From contig NZ_PJIZ01000043.1 in NCBI RefSeq assembly GCF_021596505.1, positions 1 to 50,452 on the forward strand: a stretch of 50,452 nucleotides of DNA. The letters run 5' to 3'. The first letter of the stretch is position 1, and each line of letters opens with the position of its first letter. The position numbers and the translations under genes are program-made. The stretch is from Nostoc sp. CMAA1605 (GTDB lineage Bacteria; Cyanobacteriota; Cyanobacteriia; Cyanobacteriales; Nostocaceae). Of the stretch, positions 25,328 through 35,287 are shown piece after piece. The notes below the pieces were generated by a model. The model saw only the letters and a program-made list of their open reading frames with translations. It was not told where the DNA came from and made no database searches.

Positions 25328-25668
25328 TCACCATCGTGATGACTACTTTCAGTCCCTTGCATCACCTTTTCAAAGCTCATTCTTTGTTCGGCATTTCGCA
25401 AGAAATAACCACTAATCATGGCTGACGCTAACAACCGTCCCAAGTTTTCCCGACTAGTTGTAATAGTAACGTCAAAGTGTTCCGAAGGCAGATTTCCCAA
25501 CAGTCCGATAATATTACGCTCCATGACTTGAAAAACTTCAGGAGAGGTGGGTTTGGATAGCTGGCTAACTGTTTCTGGGTTCAAAGACTTGACATACTGC
25601 CACAGTAAATTGCCTGTTTCCGATTCGCTATCAAAAAATTCTGAAACTCGGTTAGATGGGTTACTCAC
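25324..25668 (-). CDS. DUF760 protein
   Basis: 114 residues. The DUF760 family is confined mainly to cyanobacteria and plastids. Core text: FFDSESETGNLLWQYVKSLN, EVFQVMERNIIGLLGNLP, then TTSRENLGRLLASAMISGYF and LRNAEQRMSFEKVM. Soluble and helical; function unknown, though plant homologues are plastid-targeted. GTACCTCC/GGAGGTACAAAG provides a strong Shine-Dalgarno (GGAGG) before the ATG. The transcript appears to run ~230 bp past the stop to the hairpin at 25058. Confidence 0.85.
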   Translation of the reverse strand: MSNPSNRVSEFFDSESETGNLLWQYVKSLNPETVSQLSKPTSPEVFQVMERNIIGLLGNLPSEHFDVTITTSRENLGRLLASAMISGYFLRNAEQRMSFEKVMQGTESSHHDGE

Positions 25669-26110
25669 TTTGTACCTCCGGTACTACCAATGTTTGGATA
25701 TGTTCTTAGCAAACTAATGAGGCTTAAAATCTATGTCCTACCTGACTTAACTGGTGATTGAGTGTTCCTGTCAACTAATGTAACAAGTTAATTGGCGATT
25801 GGGAGTAGTTGTAACCGTACAGCTTACAGGGGATTTTCTCGCCTCAAAAACTCAATAATCAGCTAGAAATATGGCACAGCATAGCTTAAATCTAACAATT
25901 TTAATTATACTAAGTAGTAAATTCTCAGCCCAATACATTCAGTGTTACACTAGATAACTAATTTACTAATTTTCAGTATATTTATTTACGTTCAAATTCT
26001 CCTGTTTTGAAAGTTAGTAGGTTTCCCATTAGGCGATTTGGCAATTAGCTGCTAGGTTGTGTAAATTGGCCTGAATATTATGTTACAGGGAAAAAAGGAA
26101 TCAAGAGAGC
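25669..26110. other. Divergent intergenic region
   Basis: 442 bp between divergent DUF760 and gmd. AT-rich, no credible gene. GGAAAAAAGGAATCAAGAGAGC precedes gmd. No confident promoter pair could be assigned. Confidence 0.5.
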
Positions 26111-27190
26111 ATGGCGCAAAACAAAACTGCCTTAATCACTGGTATTACTGGTCAAGATGGTTCATATCTGAGTGAGTTTTTACTAGAGCAAGGCTACGAA
26201 GTACATGGCATCATTCGCCGGACTTCTACTTTTAATACAGACCGGATTGATCACATTTATGAAGACCCCCACAAAGAAGGTGTCAAATTATTTCTGCATT
26301 ACGGTGATTTGACGGATGGGACAACTCTGCGCCGGATTTTAGAAGAAGTCCAGCCCACAGAAATCTACAACTTGGGCGCGCAGTCTCATGTGCGGGTGAG
26401 TTTTGATTCACCCGAATATACTGTAGATGCTGTGGGTATGGGAACACTGCGACTACTAGAAGCCATCCGAGACTATCAAAGACGTACAGGGATTGAAGTC
26501 CGCTTTTATCAAGCGGGTTCTTCCGAAATGTATGGTTTGGTACAAGCAGTACCCCAAAGCGAAACTACTCCTTTTTACCCTCGTAGTCCCTATGCTTGTG
26601 CTAAAGTTTACGCTCACTGGCAAACGGTGAACTATCGTGAATCCTATGGAATGTTTGCGTGCAATGGTATTTTATTTAACCATGAATCGCCACGTCGGGG
26701 TGAAACATTTGTAACTCGTAAAATTACTAGAGCCGTTGCACAGATTGTAGCTGGCAAACAGAAAAAGCTATACATGGGTAATCTAGATGCTAAAAGAGAT
26801 TGGGGCTATGCTAAAGATTATGTCCGGGCTATGTGGCTAATGCTACAAAAAGAAAAAGCAGATGATTATGTCATTGCCACTGGGGAAACTCACTCAGTGA
26901 AGGAATTCTTAGAACTAGCGTTTAATTATGTCAATCTGAATTGGCAAGATTACATAGAATTTGATGAACGCTATCTGCGTCCGGCAGAAGTAGATTTATT
27001 AATTGGTGATGCCACTAAAGCAAGGGAAAAACTGGGTTGGCAACCTTCAGTGACTTTTCCAGAGTTAGTAGCACTGATGGTAGAAGCAGATTTACAAGCT
27101 ATCGGTCAAACTTCACCTAATGGTAATGGTTCACACTTACCTAAAGATGTTGCTACTATTCGTCAAGAACTAGGCGCACTCCACTTTTGA
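26111..27190 (+). CDS. gmd: GDP-mannose 4,6-dehydratase
   Basis: Converts GDP-D-mannose to GDP-4-keto-6-deoxy-D-mannose, first step to GDP-L-fucose and related sugars for surface polysaccharide. 359 residues, standard. NADP-binding GITGQDG at 11-17; catalytic set S137/S138-E139-M-Y, Y161 and K165 ([12 protein letters not shown]); the Gmd signature [19 protein letters not shown]. Short-chain dehydrogenase/reductase extended fold. The fucose synthase gene follows after 24 bp, so the two are an operon and the pathway is complete here. Confidence 0.98.
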   Translation: MAQNKTALITGITGQDGSYLSEFLLEQGYEVHGIIRRTSTFNTDRIDHIYEDPHKEGVKLFLHYGDLTDGTTLRRILEEVQPTEIYNLGAQSHVRVSFDSPEYTVDAVGMGTLRLLEAIRDYQRRTGIEVRFYQAGSSEMYGLVQAVPQSETTPFYPRSPYACAKVYAHWQTVNYRESYGMFACNGILFNHESPRRGETFVTRKITRAVAQIVAGKQKKLYMGNLDAKRDWGYAKDYVRAMWLMLQKEKADDYVIATGETHSVKEFLELAFNYVNLNWQDYIEFDERYLRPAEVDLLIGDATKAREKLGWQPSVTFPELVALMVEADLQAIGQTSPNGNGSHLPKDVATIRQELGALHF

Positions 27191-27214
27191 TCAATTCTTG
27201 CTAAGGATAAAAAT

Positions 27215-28159
27215 ATGACTGCCTTAGAACTAAAAAATAAACGGATTCTCGTTACTGGTGGAGCAGGGTTTTTAGGCCGTCAGGTGATAGATCAGCTGTG
27301 TAAATCTGGGGCTGATTTGGCTAAGATTACTGTACCGCGATCGCGCGAATTAGATTTACGCGTTCTCGAAAACTGCCAACGCGCAGTAGATCACCAAGAT
27401 ATCGTCATCCACTTAGCGGCTCATGTTGGTGGTATCGGTCTAAACCGCGAAAAACCGGCGGAGTTATTCTACGATAACTTGATTATGGGGACGCAGTTAA
27501 TTCATGCTGCTCATCAAGGTGGTGTGGAAAAGTTCGTCTGCGTCGGGACTATCTGTGCTTATCCAAAATTTACCCCAGTCCCATTTAAAGAAGAAGACTT
27601 GTGGAACGGGTATCCAGAAGAAACCAATGCTCCCTATGGGGTGGCGAAAAAAGCACTTTTAGTACAGTTGCAATCTTATCGTCAGCAGTATGGCTTTAAC
27701 GGTATTTATTTACTACCTGTAAATCTATACGGGCCTGAAGATAACTTTGACCCTGGTAGTTCCCATGTTATCCCTGCCTTAATTCGCAAAGTTTACGAAG
27801 CTCAAGTTAGGGGAGATAAACAACTACCAGTTTGGGGTGATGGTAGTCCTACCCGCGAATTTTTGTATTCAGAAGATGCCGCACGCGGTATTGTTATGGG
27901 TACACAATTCTATAACGACTCTGAACCAGTAAATTTGGGAACGGGTTCGGAAATTTCCATCTACGATTTAGTCACCTTAATTTGTGAACTGATGGAATTT
28001 GAAGGTGAAATCATCTGGGAAACAGACAAACCCAACGGTCAACCCCGGCGTTGTCTGGATACAGAAAGAGCTAAACAGGCTTTTAATTTCACTGCTCAAA
28101 TAGATTTCCGGCAAGGTTTGAAGAATACTATTGATTGGTATCGTCAAAATGCTGCATAA
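27215..28159 (+). CDS. fcl: GDP-L-fucose synthase
   Basis: Epimerase-reductase that turns the Gmd product into GDP-L-fucose with NADPH. 314 residues. N-terminal GGAGFLG at 15-21; C109 in [12 protein letters not shown] and Y141-x3-K145 (APYGVAKK) match the catalytic Cys, Tyr and Lys of the E. coli enzyme; the catalytic His is in [11 protein letters not shown]. Preceded by AAGGATAAAA. Operon with gmd. An STRR cluster follows the stop. No glycosyltransferase is next to it. Confidence 0.97.
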   Translation: MTALELKNKRILVTGGAGFLGRQVIDQLCKSGADLAKITVPRSRELDLRVLENCQRAVDHQDIVIHLAAHVGGIGLNREKPAELFYDNLIMGTQLIHAAHQGGVEKFVCVGTICAYPKFTPVPFKEEDLWNGYPEETNAPYGVAKKALLVQLQSYRQQYGFNGIYLLPVNLYGPEDNFDPGSSHVIPALIRKVYEAQVRGDKQLPVWGDGSPTREFLYSEDAARGIVMGTQFYNDSEPVNLGTGSEISIYDLVTLICELMEFEGEIIWETDKPNGQPRRCLDTERAKQAFNFTAQIDFRQGLKNTIDWYRQNAA

Positions 28160-28164
28160 ACTAT

Positions 28165-28267
28165 AGGGCATTGGGAATAGGGCATTGGGCATGGGGCATT
28201 GGGTAATTACCCTACCCTGCTTTCCCTACTCCCAGTCCCCAGTCCCCAGTCCCCAGTCCCCAGTCCC
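28165..28267. repeat. STRR arrays, GGGCATT and CCCCAGT
   Basis: Repeats of GGGCATT(G) at 28165-28203, then five near-exact CCCCAGT heptamers at ~28230-28265, the unit described as STRR1. A long frame translated through these gives a false N-terminus for the next gene. Confidence 0.9.
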
Positions 28268-28276
28268 TCTATTTAC

Positions 28277-28843
28277 GTGAATGACCAATTAAGTAAAATA
28301 CAATTGCGTCGGTCTTTGTTAAAAACTCGTCAGTCAATGTCTGCAAAAGAATGGCGAGAAAAAAGCGATCGCATCTGTACACTATTACAAGCTTCTACTC
28401 TCTTCACTCAAGCCAAAACAATCCTTGCATATTTCAGTTTTCGCCAAGAACCAGACCTGAGTCCCTTATTGTGCAACCATCAATATCGTTGGGGATTTCC
28501 TCGCTGCATCGGTCAATCTCTACACTGGCATAGTTGGCAACTGGGGGAGTCTTTACAAATTAATTCCTATGGTATTCAAGAACCCCATTCTCATGCACCC
28601 ACTATAGATCCTGATGAGGTGGACTTGATTCTCGTTCCTAGCGTTGCTTGTGACCAACAAGGATATCGTCTAGGTTATGGTGGTGGTTATTATGACCGCT
28701 TGTTAAGTTCTCCAGAATGGGCAAATAAGCCAACGGTAGGAATAATTTTTGACTCTGCTTATTTATCAAAATTACCGACTCAACCTTGGGATAAACCGCT
28801 ACAAGCTGTTTTTACCGAAACTAGGTTGGTAGAAATTAGGTGA
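28277..28843 (+). CDS. 5-formyltetrahydrofolate cyclo-ligase
   Basis: Makes 5,10-methenyl-THF from 5-formyl-THF with ATP, in one-carbon metabolism. I take the GTG at 28277 (188 residues, normal length); the 26 codons before it are STRR repeat. Key motif DLILVPSVACDQQGYRLGYG followed by GGYYDRLL, the ATP/folate-binding signature near residue 120-145; N-terminal KIQLRRSLLKTRQSM also fits. The stop codon directly abuts the stop of the convergent Uma2 gene with no base between. Cytoplasmic. Confidence 0.93.
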   Translation: MNDQLSKIQLRRSLLKTRQSMSAKEWREKSDRICTLLQASTLFTQAKTILAYFSFRQEPDLSPLLCNHQYRWGFPRCIGQSLHWHSWQLGESLQINSYGIQEPHSHAPTIDPDEVDLILVPSVACDQQGYRLGYGGGYYDRLLSSPEWANKPTVGIIFDSAYLSKLPTQPWDKPLQAVFTETRLVEIR

Positions 28844-29461
28844 TTAAAGTATATCTCCAGCATGAAAAATTTGCTCTGCGGTTAAATTTAACTCTGGGAA
28901 AGTAGGTGAAATAATGCGTTCCCTGCCTCGAAAACGAGTAACTTGATATTCATCATCAATTAGTTGATAAATAGACATTGTAGGTTGTTTAGGGTTGCCT
29001 GTGAACTTTTTTGCCCCTAAGCCGAGATAATCTACAACCCAGTATTCGGGAATGCCAATACTTTCATACTTACCCTGTTTTGTGTAGTAATCATCATCCC
29101 AGTTGCTACTAACTACTTCAACCACTAAAGGAATTGATGCGGCATATGATACAGTGGATGCTTTTTGCCATAGTGGTTCACTGACTAAATTGGGGCGATT
29201 TAATATCAGCACATCAGGAGAATAACTAGATTCCGAATGAGGTGGTTTAATCAGCGCGGTTTTGGGGATGATGTAAGGTAAATTTAATCTGTCAAACTCT
29301 ATTGTGATTTTTCTGGCGATAAAACCAACTACGTCTTCATGATCTCCTGTCGGCTGTGCCATTTCAACAATCACTCCATCATGCAATTCATATCTTCCGC
29401 CTTCAGGTCGCCACGCGGCAAATTCATCAAATGTGACTATTTTCGGTATCGCTTGAGTCAT
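28844..29461 (-). CDS. Uma2 family endonuclease (DUF820), copy 3
   Basis: 205 residues. Typical Uma2 text: FDEFAAWRPEGGRYELHDG near the N-terminus, SYSPDVLILN, PLVVEVVSSNWDDDYYTKQG, then SIGIPEYWVVDYLGLGAKKF. PD-(D/E)XK-like core; family function unestablished. Ends NLTAEQIFHAGDIL without a coiled-coil tail. Convergent with the folate gene, stop to stop. This is the third full-length Uma2 in the window and differs clearly from copies 1 and 2, so they are not recent duplicates. Confidence 0.9.
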   Translation of the reverse strand: MTQAIPKIVTFDEFAAWRPEGGRYELHDGVIVEMAQPTGDHEDVVGFIARKITIEFDRLNLPYIIPKTALIKPPHSESSYSPDVLILNRPNLVSEPLWQKASTVSYAASIPLVVEVVSSNWDDDYYTKQGKYESIGIPEYWVVDYLGLGAKKFTGNPKQPTMSIYQLIDDEYQVTRFRGRERIISPTFPELNLTAEQIFHAGDIL

Positions 29462-29584
29462 AAATCTTTACCGATGTGGGGACATTGTCTGAATCATACA
29501 CATTGTAGATATTTTTTTAGCGATCGCACTCTTGGATATATCCTAACTTGATACTCCACTATTGACGGATGGTATCAACTCAGG

Positions 29585-30685
29585 GTGTTCATGGTAGCAT
29601 CTGACGGGGTAAAAATTTTAGGGCTATCAAAAAACATTCAGGTCAAATATTCTACCCAGAGTACCATTCATATGAATAATCCTAGCTTATCTACTACTGA
29701 GCAAGAAGTGATAGTTGACGAGGTGCTAGCAGCTAGTCTGCAAGCACAGCAAAAAGCAGGCCCCGATTTACGTCAAATCCACACTAAAAGTCATGGACTA
29801 TTATGGGGAGAATTTATAGTTGAACCCAATCTTCCAGAACATCTGAGAGTAGGCTTATTTAAAACCCCGCAAACTTACCCAACTTGGATTCGTTTTTCTA
29901 GCGGCGGTTCGCCGGAAAGCAGAGGGAAACTGCGTTCTGATAGACAACCTGATGTCCGAGGTATTGGTATTAAGGTGATGAATGTAGATGGTGAGAAGGC
30001 CTTAGATGATGAAGAAAAAACCCAAGATTTTACACTCAATAGTCATCCTACCTTTTTAACTAAAGATATTCGTGATTATGCTGATCTGCCGAAAGTCGCT
30101 ACTGGGGGATTGACTCCAGAAAGGCTCAAGGAAATGGCTTATACCGCTAATATTTTGCAAAAAATAGCCGAAAAGAAAGTAGGCAATCCGCTTTTAATTC
30201 AATATTGGAGTATGTCCCCTTTCCGGTTTGGGGAGAAAATTGTCAAATTAAGTGTCAAATCACAACAACCAGAACAACCACCAGAAAATTTACCAGAATC
30301 AGAAAATTACCTTAGAGAAGCAATAGTAAAGTATTTGACGGAAGACAAACAAGAGGCTTATTTTGATTTCTTGATTCAGTTTTATGTAGATGATGAAAAA
30401 ACACCCATAGAAAATCTTGCTCAAGAGTGGGTAGAAACTGATTCACCGTTTATCAAAGTGGCTACTATTCGCATTCCTAGTCAGACATTTAATTTGGAAG
30501 AACGTAAACGCTTGGATGAGGGGATGTTATTTACTCCTTGGCATACCATACTAGAGCATGAGCCGGTGGGTAGTGTGAATCTGTCTCGCAAAAAGTTATA
30601 TAGTGAATTGGCAAAAGCTAGGCGGGAAGAAATCGCTCAACGCTTGCGAGAACCGCAACCTTATGAAGTGCTGAGTGCTGAGTAG
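29585..30685 (+). CDS. Catalase-like haem protein
   Basis: 366 residues from a GTG at 29585; an internal ATG at 29672 (MNNPSLSTTEQE) may be the real start. Catalase-fold signatures: HTKSHGLLWGEF (distal His), FSSGGSPESRGKLRSD, DVRGIGIKVMNVDGE, and DFTLNSHPTF with the Asn expected near the haem; LDEGMLFTPWHT resembles the catalase-related peroxidase group. It is much shorter than a true catalase (~480+) and belongs to the minimal catalase-like family, which includes peroxidases and allene-oxide-synthase-like proteins. Actual activity unknown. The final residues (VLSAE) and the stop are encoded in an STRR array. Confidence 0.8.
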   Translation: MFMVASDGVKILGLSKNIQVKYSTQSTIHMNNPSLSTTEQEVIVDEVLAASLQAQQKAGPDLRQIHTKSHGLLWGEFIVEPNLPEHLRVGLFKTPQTYPTWIRFSSGGSPESRGKLRSDRQPDVRGIGIKVMNVDGEKALDDEEKTQDFTLNSHPTFLTKDIRDYADLPKVATGGLTPERLKEMAYTANILQKIAEKKVGNPLLIQYWSMSPFRFGEKIVKLSVKSQQPEQPPENLPESENYLREAIVKYLTEDKQEAYFDFLIQFYVDDEKTPIENLAQEWVETDSPFIKVATIRIPSQTFNLEERKRLDEGMLFTPWHTILEHEPVGSVNLSRKKLYSELAKARREEIAQRLREPQPYEVLSAE

Positions 30686-30767
30686 GGAGTTGTGAGTTGA
30701 GGGAAATGGGAAATTGGGAATGTAGTTCCCCGTCTCCAGTAATTTTTGGAATTGGGAGTGGAGAAAA

Positions 30768-31607
30768 ATGACTTGGACAACTCAAAAGTCGCGTTGGCAG
30801 ATGGTGGCGATTTATGGGTTATTGAGTGCGATCGCAATTATTACGCTTTTCCCTTTGTTGTGGCTCATCAGCACAGCTTTAAAATCACCTACGGAAAATA
30901 TTTTACAGTCGCCACCGCAGTTATTACCTAGTCAACCGACTTTAGAAAATTTCCCCAAGGTTTGGCAAGCTTTACCCTTTGGACAATACCTCTATAACAG
31001 TACATTGGTAGCGGCTCTAACTGTAGGTTTAAATTTATTATTCTGCTCCTTGGCAGCGTATCCTTTAGCAAGGTTATCCTTTCCAGGAAGACAGGGAATT
31101 TTTATTGCGATTGTCTCGACAATTATGATTCCTTTTCAAATTGTGATGATACCTTTGTATATTTTGACGGTGCAGTTAGGGTTGACAAATAGTTATTTAG
31201 GAATGATTTTCCCCAGTTTGGCTTCAGCTTTCGGGATTTTTCTTCTCAGACAAGCTTTTATGAGTGTTCCCAAGGAAATAGAAGAAGCCGCGCGGATGGA
31301 TGGCAGTTCAGAGTTAGGTTTATGGTGGCATATTATGTTACCAGCCGTTAGACCTGCACTCATAACTTTAGCTATTTTCGTGTTTATTGGTTCTTGGAGC
31401 GACTTTCTTTGGCCTTTAATTGTGATTCAAGATGAAAATTTATACACCCTACCTTTAGGCGTAGCCAAATTAGCCGGCACATTTTCTCTAGACTGGCGTT
31501 TAGTGGCTGCTGGTTCAGTAATTGCGATCGCACCTGTTTTATTACTGTTCCTAGTCTTACAGCGTTACATTGTTGCTACAGATACTAGTAGCGGGGTGAA
31601 GGGATAG
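30768..31607 (+). CDS. Sugar ABC transporter permease, MalG type
   Basis: 279 residues, six membrane helices. The EAA loop (EIEEAARMDGSSELGLWWHI, ~170-189) that docks to the ATPase is intact, and the text VSTIMIPFQIVMIPLYIL is typical of the MalG/CUT1 branch. It needs a MalF-type partner, a binding protein and an ATPase. None is adjacent: a frameshifted MalF-type gene lies 16 kb away at 47398. Start ATG at 30768 follows GGAGTGGAGAAAA. Probably imports a di- or oligosaccharide; substrate cannot be told. Confidence 0.93.
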   Translation: MTWTTQKSRWQMVAIYGLLSAIAIITLFPLLWLISTALKSPTENILQSPPQLLPSQPTLENFPKVWQALPFGQYLYNSTLVAALTVGLNLLFCSLAAYPLARLSFPGRQGIFIAIVSTIMIPFQIVMIPLYILTVQLGLTNSYLGMIFPSLASAFGIFLLRQAFMSVPKEIEEAARMDGSSELGLWWHIMLPAVRPALITLAIFVFIGSWSDFLWPLIVIQDENLYTLPLGVAKLAGTFSLDWRLVAAGSVIAIAPVLLLFLVLQRYIVATDTSSGVKG

Positions 31608-31614
31608 TACAGCA

Positions 31615-31770
31615 GGGAATGGGGCATTGGGCATCGGGCATTGGGCATTGGGCAAAAAAATTCAAAATTCATTAGTTTGTCCCCCTTCCCCTTGTCTCCC
31701 TTGTCTACCTTGTCTACCTACCTCCCTTGCACCCTGCACCCTGCCCCTGCACCCCTGCCTCCTAAACCCC
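31615..31770. repeat. STRR arrays
   Basis: GGGCATT/GGGCATC repeats at ~31618-31655, then TTGTCTCCC / TTGTCTACC and CCCTGCACC repeats to ~31765. The last run borders the 3' end of the leftward Ppx/GppA gene. Confidence 0.8.
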
Positions 31771-33405
31771 TACACTCTTCTCCAAATGAGTGACCAATTT
31801 CACGCCAAATTCCGCTTCAAATACGGCTTTTTTGAAGTCTAAACTCCAGAGTTCTAAGGCGCATTCATCATTGGAATTGGTGGGATAAATTAACAAATTA
31901 AACTTCTGAAATTGGGGATAGTAATCACATTGGATTTGAGCGATCGCCCCAATTTGTCTTCTGTCTAATGCTACAGCTAATCTTAACAGCGCACTCAATT
32001 GACTAACTACTTGCCGATGTTGTTTATTCAACAAATTACGGTAATTTTCGTGTCGTTTTTTGGGTGGCGATTTGCGATGGTAACGGGCTAAGTTGGCAAT
32101 AATTTCGATCTCGGTTTCGTTATAACCGAGTAATTCACTGTTGCGAATGAGATAGTAAGAGTGTTTATGGTGAGCTGAATGGCTAATATGATGACCGCAG
32201 TTGTGTAATATTGCCGCCGCCCACAATAATTGTCGTTCATTTATTCCCCAATGGTGCAGTTGTCCTTGGGTTTGGTCAAATAAACTTAAAGCAAAGGCAG
32301 CGACGCGATCGCTATATGTTAAGTTGACTTGGTATTTATTCGCCTGTTTTAAGACACTCCTCTCCCTCACCGAACTTTGAAAGCGCAGTTTGTCTTCGAT
32401 TAAGCCGTGGCTTAACATCCAGTCAACAATGACACCTTCCCGCAAAGCCCGTCCACAGGTGGTTATAGAATCCACACCCAAAAGCATCATCGCTTCTTGT
32501 AATACTACTGCTCCTGCTAAAATGACTTCTGAGCGTCTTTCTGGCATTCCTGGAATAGCGGCTCTTTCGGCGTTGGTCATTTTCCGCAGGCGATTTACCC
32601 AATTTTCCAAGTCGTCCAGGCTGAATTGATAGCCGTTGAGGGTAGAAGGAACATTACCCAATTTTTCCCGCGCCTGAATCATGGCGATGGTTTCAATTGT
32701 GCCGGAAGTGCCAACTAAACGGGGAAATTCACCAAATTTAAGGTTAGCTAACACCTCATCTACAGAACGTTCTAACATTCCCCGCACATATGCTTGGAGA
32801 TACTGAAATTCAACATCAAGGATGGGGTCAGAACTAATTAACTCAGTTGTCAACCGGACAGCACCGACTTTAGTGCTGGTAAGGGTGCGCGGTTCATGAC
32901 TATCACCCAAAATGATTTCTGTAGAACCCCCACCAATATCAATAATGATGTGCGGTTTGTTATGGAACTCCATCCCCGACAGCACACCCAAATAGATGCG
33001 GCGCGCCTCTTCTTGACCAGAAATCAAGTCAACACTTAAACCCAATTCAGATTCGACTCTATGCAGAAAATCCTTGCCGTTGGGAGCTTCCCGCATCGCA
33101 CTAGTAGCGACAGCAATGATAGTTTCGGCATTAGCGGTTTTAGCCACCTCTTGGAAACGACCCAAAGCCGCGATCGCTTTTGTCATAATTTCTGGTTTTA
33201 ACTCACCAGTAGTAATATCGCGATCGCCCAATCTTACCGTTTCTTTTTCTTTAGCAATAATCGTAAAAGCTGGTAGATTCGGGTCAATCCTGACGATGAC
33301 CATATGCAGGGAATTTGTCCCCATATCAATGGCAGCAATAATCCGGTGTTGCTTCACTACTTGGGTATTAACACTCAAATAGTCAGCCGAAACTAAATTC
33401 AGCAT
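31762..33405 (-). CDS. ppx: Exopolyphosphatase / pppGpp phosphohydrolase (Ppx/GppA)
   Basis: 547 residues. Actin-like ATPase-fold N-terminal part with AAIDMGTNSLHMVIVRID (~24-41) and IIDIGGGSTEIILGDSHEP, the phosphate-binding loops of Ppx/GppA; the C-terminal region has an HD-like LHNCGHHISHSAHHKHSYYL. Acts on polyphosphate and/or pppGpp; the two cannot be told apart by sequence alone. Cyanobacteria usually have one such gene with a role in phosphate homeostasis. Start at ATG 33405; the N-terminal ~20 residues before VKQHRIIAAIDMG are family-variable. Confidence 0.95.
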   Translation of the reverse strand: MLNLVSADYLSVNTQVVKQHRIIAAIDMGTNSLHMVIVRIDPNLPAFTIIAKEKETVRLGDRDITTGELKPEIMTKAIAALGRFQEVAKTANAETIIAVATSAMREAPNGKDFLHRVESELGLSVDLISGQEEARRIYLGVLSGMEFHNKPHIIIDIGGGSTEIILGDSHEPRTLTSTKVGAVRLTTELISSDPILDVEFQYLQAYVRGMLERSVDEVLANLKFGEFPRLVGTSGTIETIAMIQAREKLGNVPSTLNGYQFSLDDLENWVNRLRKMTNAERAAIPGMPERRSEVILAGAVVLQEAMMLLGVDSITTCGRALREGVIVDWMLSHGLIEDKLRFQSSVRERSVLKQANKYQVNLTYSDRVAAFALSLFDQTQGQLHHWGINERQLLWAAAILHNCGHHISHSAHHKHSYYLIRNSELLGYNETEIEIIANLARYHRKSPPKKRHENYRNLLNKQHRQVVSQLSALLRLAVALDRRQIGAIAQIQCDYYPQFQKFNLLIYPTNSNDECALELWSLDFKKAVFEAEFGVKLVTHLEKSVGV

Positions 33406-33887
33406 TTAAGTTGCTCTCTGTATTTAGGAAGGATGGTGAAAAATGGGCTGTGGGGTAGTTGGCACTGATATTGGTTGCAACATACTCAGAACTGGTCATG
33501 GGGCATAGGAAATTGGGCATGGGGCATAGGTTTTTTCTCCCGCAGCTTTTTCTGCTTGACGGCTGTTATTCCTGGGGGAAACCCCTTCCCTACGGGACAG
33601 TGAACGCATAGCGTTTCGTAGAAAAGACCGGACTGCCTCCCTATGTTCCTCAAAATTATCTATTCACACAATCTAAGTATATTCACCCTGCTGCTTACAA
33701 TCTTAGCGACAATTTCAACTTGTTTAAAGTTGTCACTGGACATTGTGTTTTTACAAATATCAAAAAAAGATATTCTATAGATGTAAAGATGTGTGAAGAA
33801 AAAGCAAAAGTAAAAAGGCAAAAGGCAAAAGGTAAAATCTTTTGACTTCTCCCTAATTTTATGCCCAATCCCCAATCCCCAGTCCCT
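33406..33887. other. Gene-free region with repeats
   Basis: About 480 bp between divergent genes. Contains GGGCAT-type STRR units at ~33494-33530, a Nostoc-type repeat near 33570-33625 (GGGGGAAACCCC hairpin then GCATAGCGTTTCGTAG), AAGGCAAAAGGCAAAAGG at ~33817-33835 and CCCAATCCCCAATCCCC at ~33863-33880. No credible gene. Confidence 0.6.
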
Positions 33888-34760
33888 ATGTTAGAAACCA
33901 ACCAAGAACCAATTTTGCTGACAATTATCCGGCTTTTGCGGTGGCATAAACCCGAAGGACGTTTGATTTTGATGATTCCGGCACTATGGGCAGTGTTTTT
34001 GGCTGCTGCTGGTAAGCCACCTGTGCCTTTAGTGGGTGTGATTATTTTAGGTACTCTCGCCACCAGTGCGGCTGGATGTGTGGTTAATGATTTATGGGAT
34101 CGAGATATTGATCCAGAAGTGGAAAGAACACGCGATCGCCCTTTGGCTTCCCGTGCGTTATCTGTAAAAGTGGGAATTGTCGTCGGGATTATTGCTTTAG
34201 CTTGTGCGGCGGTGCTGGCGTTTTATCTCAATCGTTTGAGTTTTTGGTTATCTGTGGCGGCTGTACCAGTAATTTTATTGTATCCTGGTGCCAAGCGTGT
34301 ATTTCCTGTACCGCAGTTGGTGTTGTCAATTGCCTGGGGTTTTGCAGTATTAATTAGCTGGAGTGCAGTCACACAAAATATTTCTCTATCCACTTGGTTA
34401 TTGTGGGGGGCTACTGTGTTGTGGACATTGGGATTTGATACAGTTTACGCCATGAGCGATCGCGAAGATGACCGCCGCATTGGTGTTAATTCTAGTGCTT
34501 TGTTTTTTGGAGATTACGCACCTGTAGCCATTGGGGTGTTCTTTTTAGGTGCGATCGCTTTACTGGGTTGGCTAGGCGTTGCTATTCACCTAAAATTAGC
34601 TTTTTGGATTAGTTTAACCATCGGAACTATTAGCTGGTTGTGGCAATTTATTGAGTTAAGAAAACCAGAATTACCTAACCCTATTTATGGGCAAATGTTC
34701 CGTCAAAATGTTTGGATTGGGTTTATTTTGTTAGCGGGAATGATTCTTGGTTCTTTCTAA
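33888..34760 (+). CDS. 4-hydroxybenzoate polyprenyltransferase (UbiA type)
   Basis: 290 residues from the ATG at 33888; codons upstream are STRR (PNPQSPVP). Membrane enzyme with about eight or nine helices. Both Asp-rich motifs are present: NDLWDRDIDPEVERTRDRP (~67-86) and DTVYAMSDREDDRRIG (~188-203), which bind the Mg-diphosphate of the prenyl donor. In cyanobacteria this enzyme attaches a prenyl chain to 4-hydroxybenzoate in plastoquinone synthesis, so it belongs with the photosynthetic electron chain. No Shine-Dalgarno is obvious, the upstream DNA being repeat. Confidence 0.93.
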   Translation: MLETNQEPILLTIIRLLRWHKPEGRLILMIPALWAVFLAAAGKPPVPLVGVIILGTLATSAAGCVVNDLWDRDIDPEVERTRDRPLASRALSVKVGIVVGIIALACAAVLAFYLNRLSFWLSVAAVPVILLYPGAKRVFPVPQLVLSIAWGFAVLISWSAVTQNISLSTWLLWGATVLWTLGFDTVYAMSDREDDRRIGVNSSALFFGDYAPVAIGVFFLGAIALLGWLGVAIHLKLAFWISLTIGTISWLWQFIELRKPELPNPIYGQMFRQNVWIGFILLAGMILGSF

Positions 34761-34788
34761 GATTATAGATGGTCATTAACTTTAATCA

Positions 34789-34815
34789 TTAGGGTTTAAC
34801 AGTGTTAAACCCTAA
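34789..34815. repeat. 13-bp near-perfect palindrome
   Basis: TTAGGGTTTAACA, one G, then the exact complement TGTTAAACCCTAA; 28 bp after the prenyltransferase stop. Could be a terminator stem or a regulator site; no clear T-run on the plus strand. The remaining ~260 bp to 35075 hold nothing I can identify. Confidence 0.7.
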
Positions 34816-35075
34816 AATAAAATTATGTTTTTACAGAAATGTTGAATGGCGTAATAAAACTTCATATATTTAGATAAACTTAGCCTATAAGTGCTACTTT
34901 TCATCTTATACAAATAAGTTTTCTGAACCAATGAACATAACTTATTTCCTGACATTCAAAACTTTTGGACTGGCTTCAGTTTAGTTAATTAAATTGGGTT
35001 GAGTCATTAGGAATTATTCCTCATAAAAACTATTACAGTGAAATGAGCCATCACGACTCACCCTAATTAGCAAAT

Positions 35076-35273
35076 TTAGGATAATAACATTTTCTTAGCC
35101 TCAGCTAAAGATACCGAAGCACTATCTTTTTCTTCTGTTTTCGCATTTCTTAAATCTTGTAAATCTTCCAAATCTTCTAACAATTCCTGAACTTTTAAAA
35201 ACTCCTCATAAGGTAAAATGGCAAATTGCTTTTGACCATTTTTTGTTAGAAATTCAGGATGTAATTCAATCAT
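35076..35273 (-). CDS. Type II antitoxin (Phd/RelB-like)
   Basis: 65 residues, second in a two-gene unit. FLTKNGQKQFAILPYEEFLK is the Phd/YefM-type N-terminal domain; the rest is a charged helix (LLEDLEDLQDLRNAKTEEKD) that would wrap the toxin. AAGGAG lies 9 nt before the ATG. The toxin gene precedes it by 14 bp, the reverse of the common antitoxin-first order. Confidence 0.85.
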   Translation of the reverse strand: MIELHPEFLTKNGQKQFAILPYEEFLKVQELLEDLEDLQDLRNAKTEEKDSASVSLAEAKKMLLS

Positions 35274-35287
35274 TTTGATAACTCCTT

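Noticed and set aside
28199..28276. N-terminal extension of the folate cyclo-ligase
   Set aside because: Translated CCCCAGT repeats; family length fits the GTG at 28277.
30746..30931. 61-residue open frame before the MalG-type permease
   Set aside because: Overlaps the permease start in another frame and has no Shine-Dalgarno or family resemblance.
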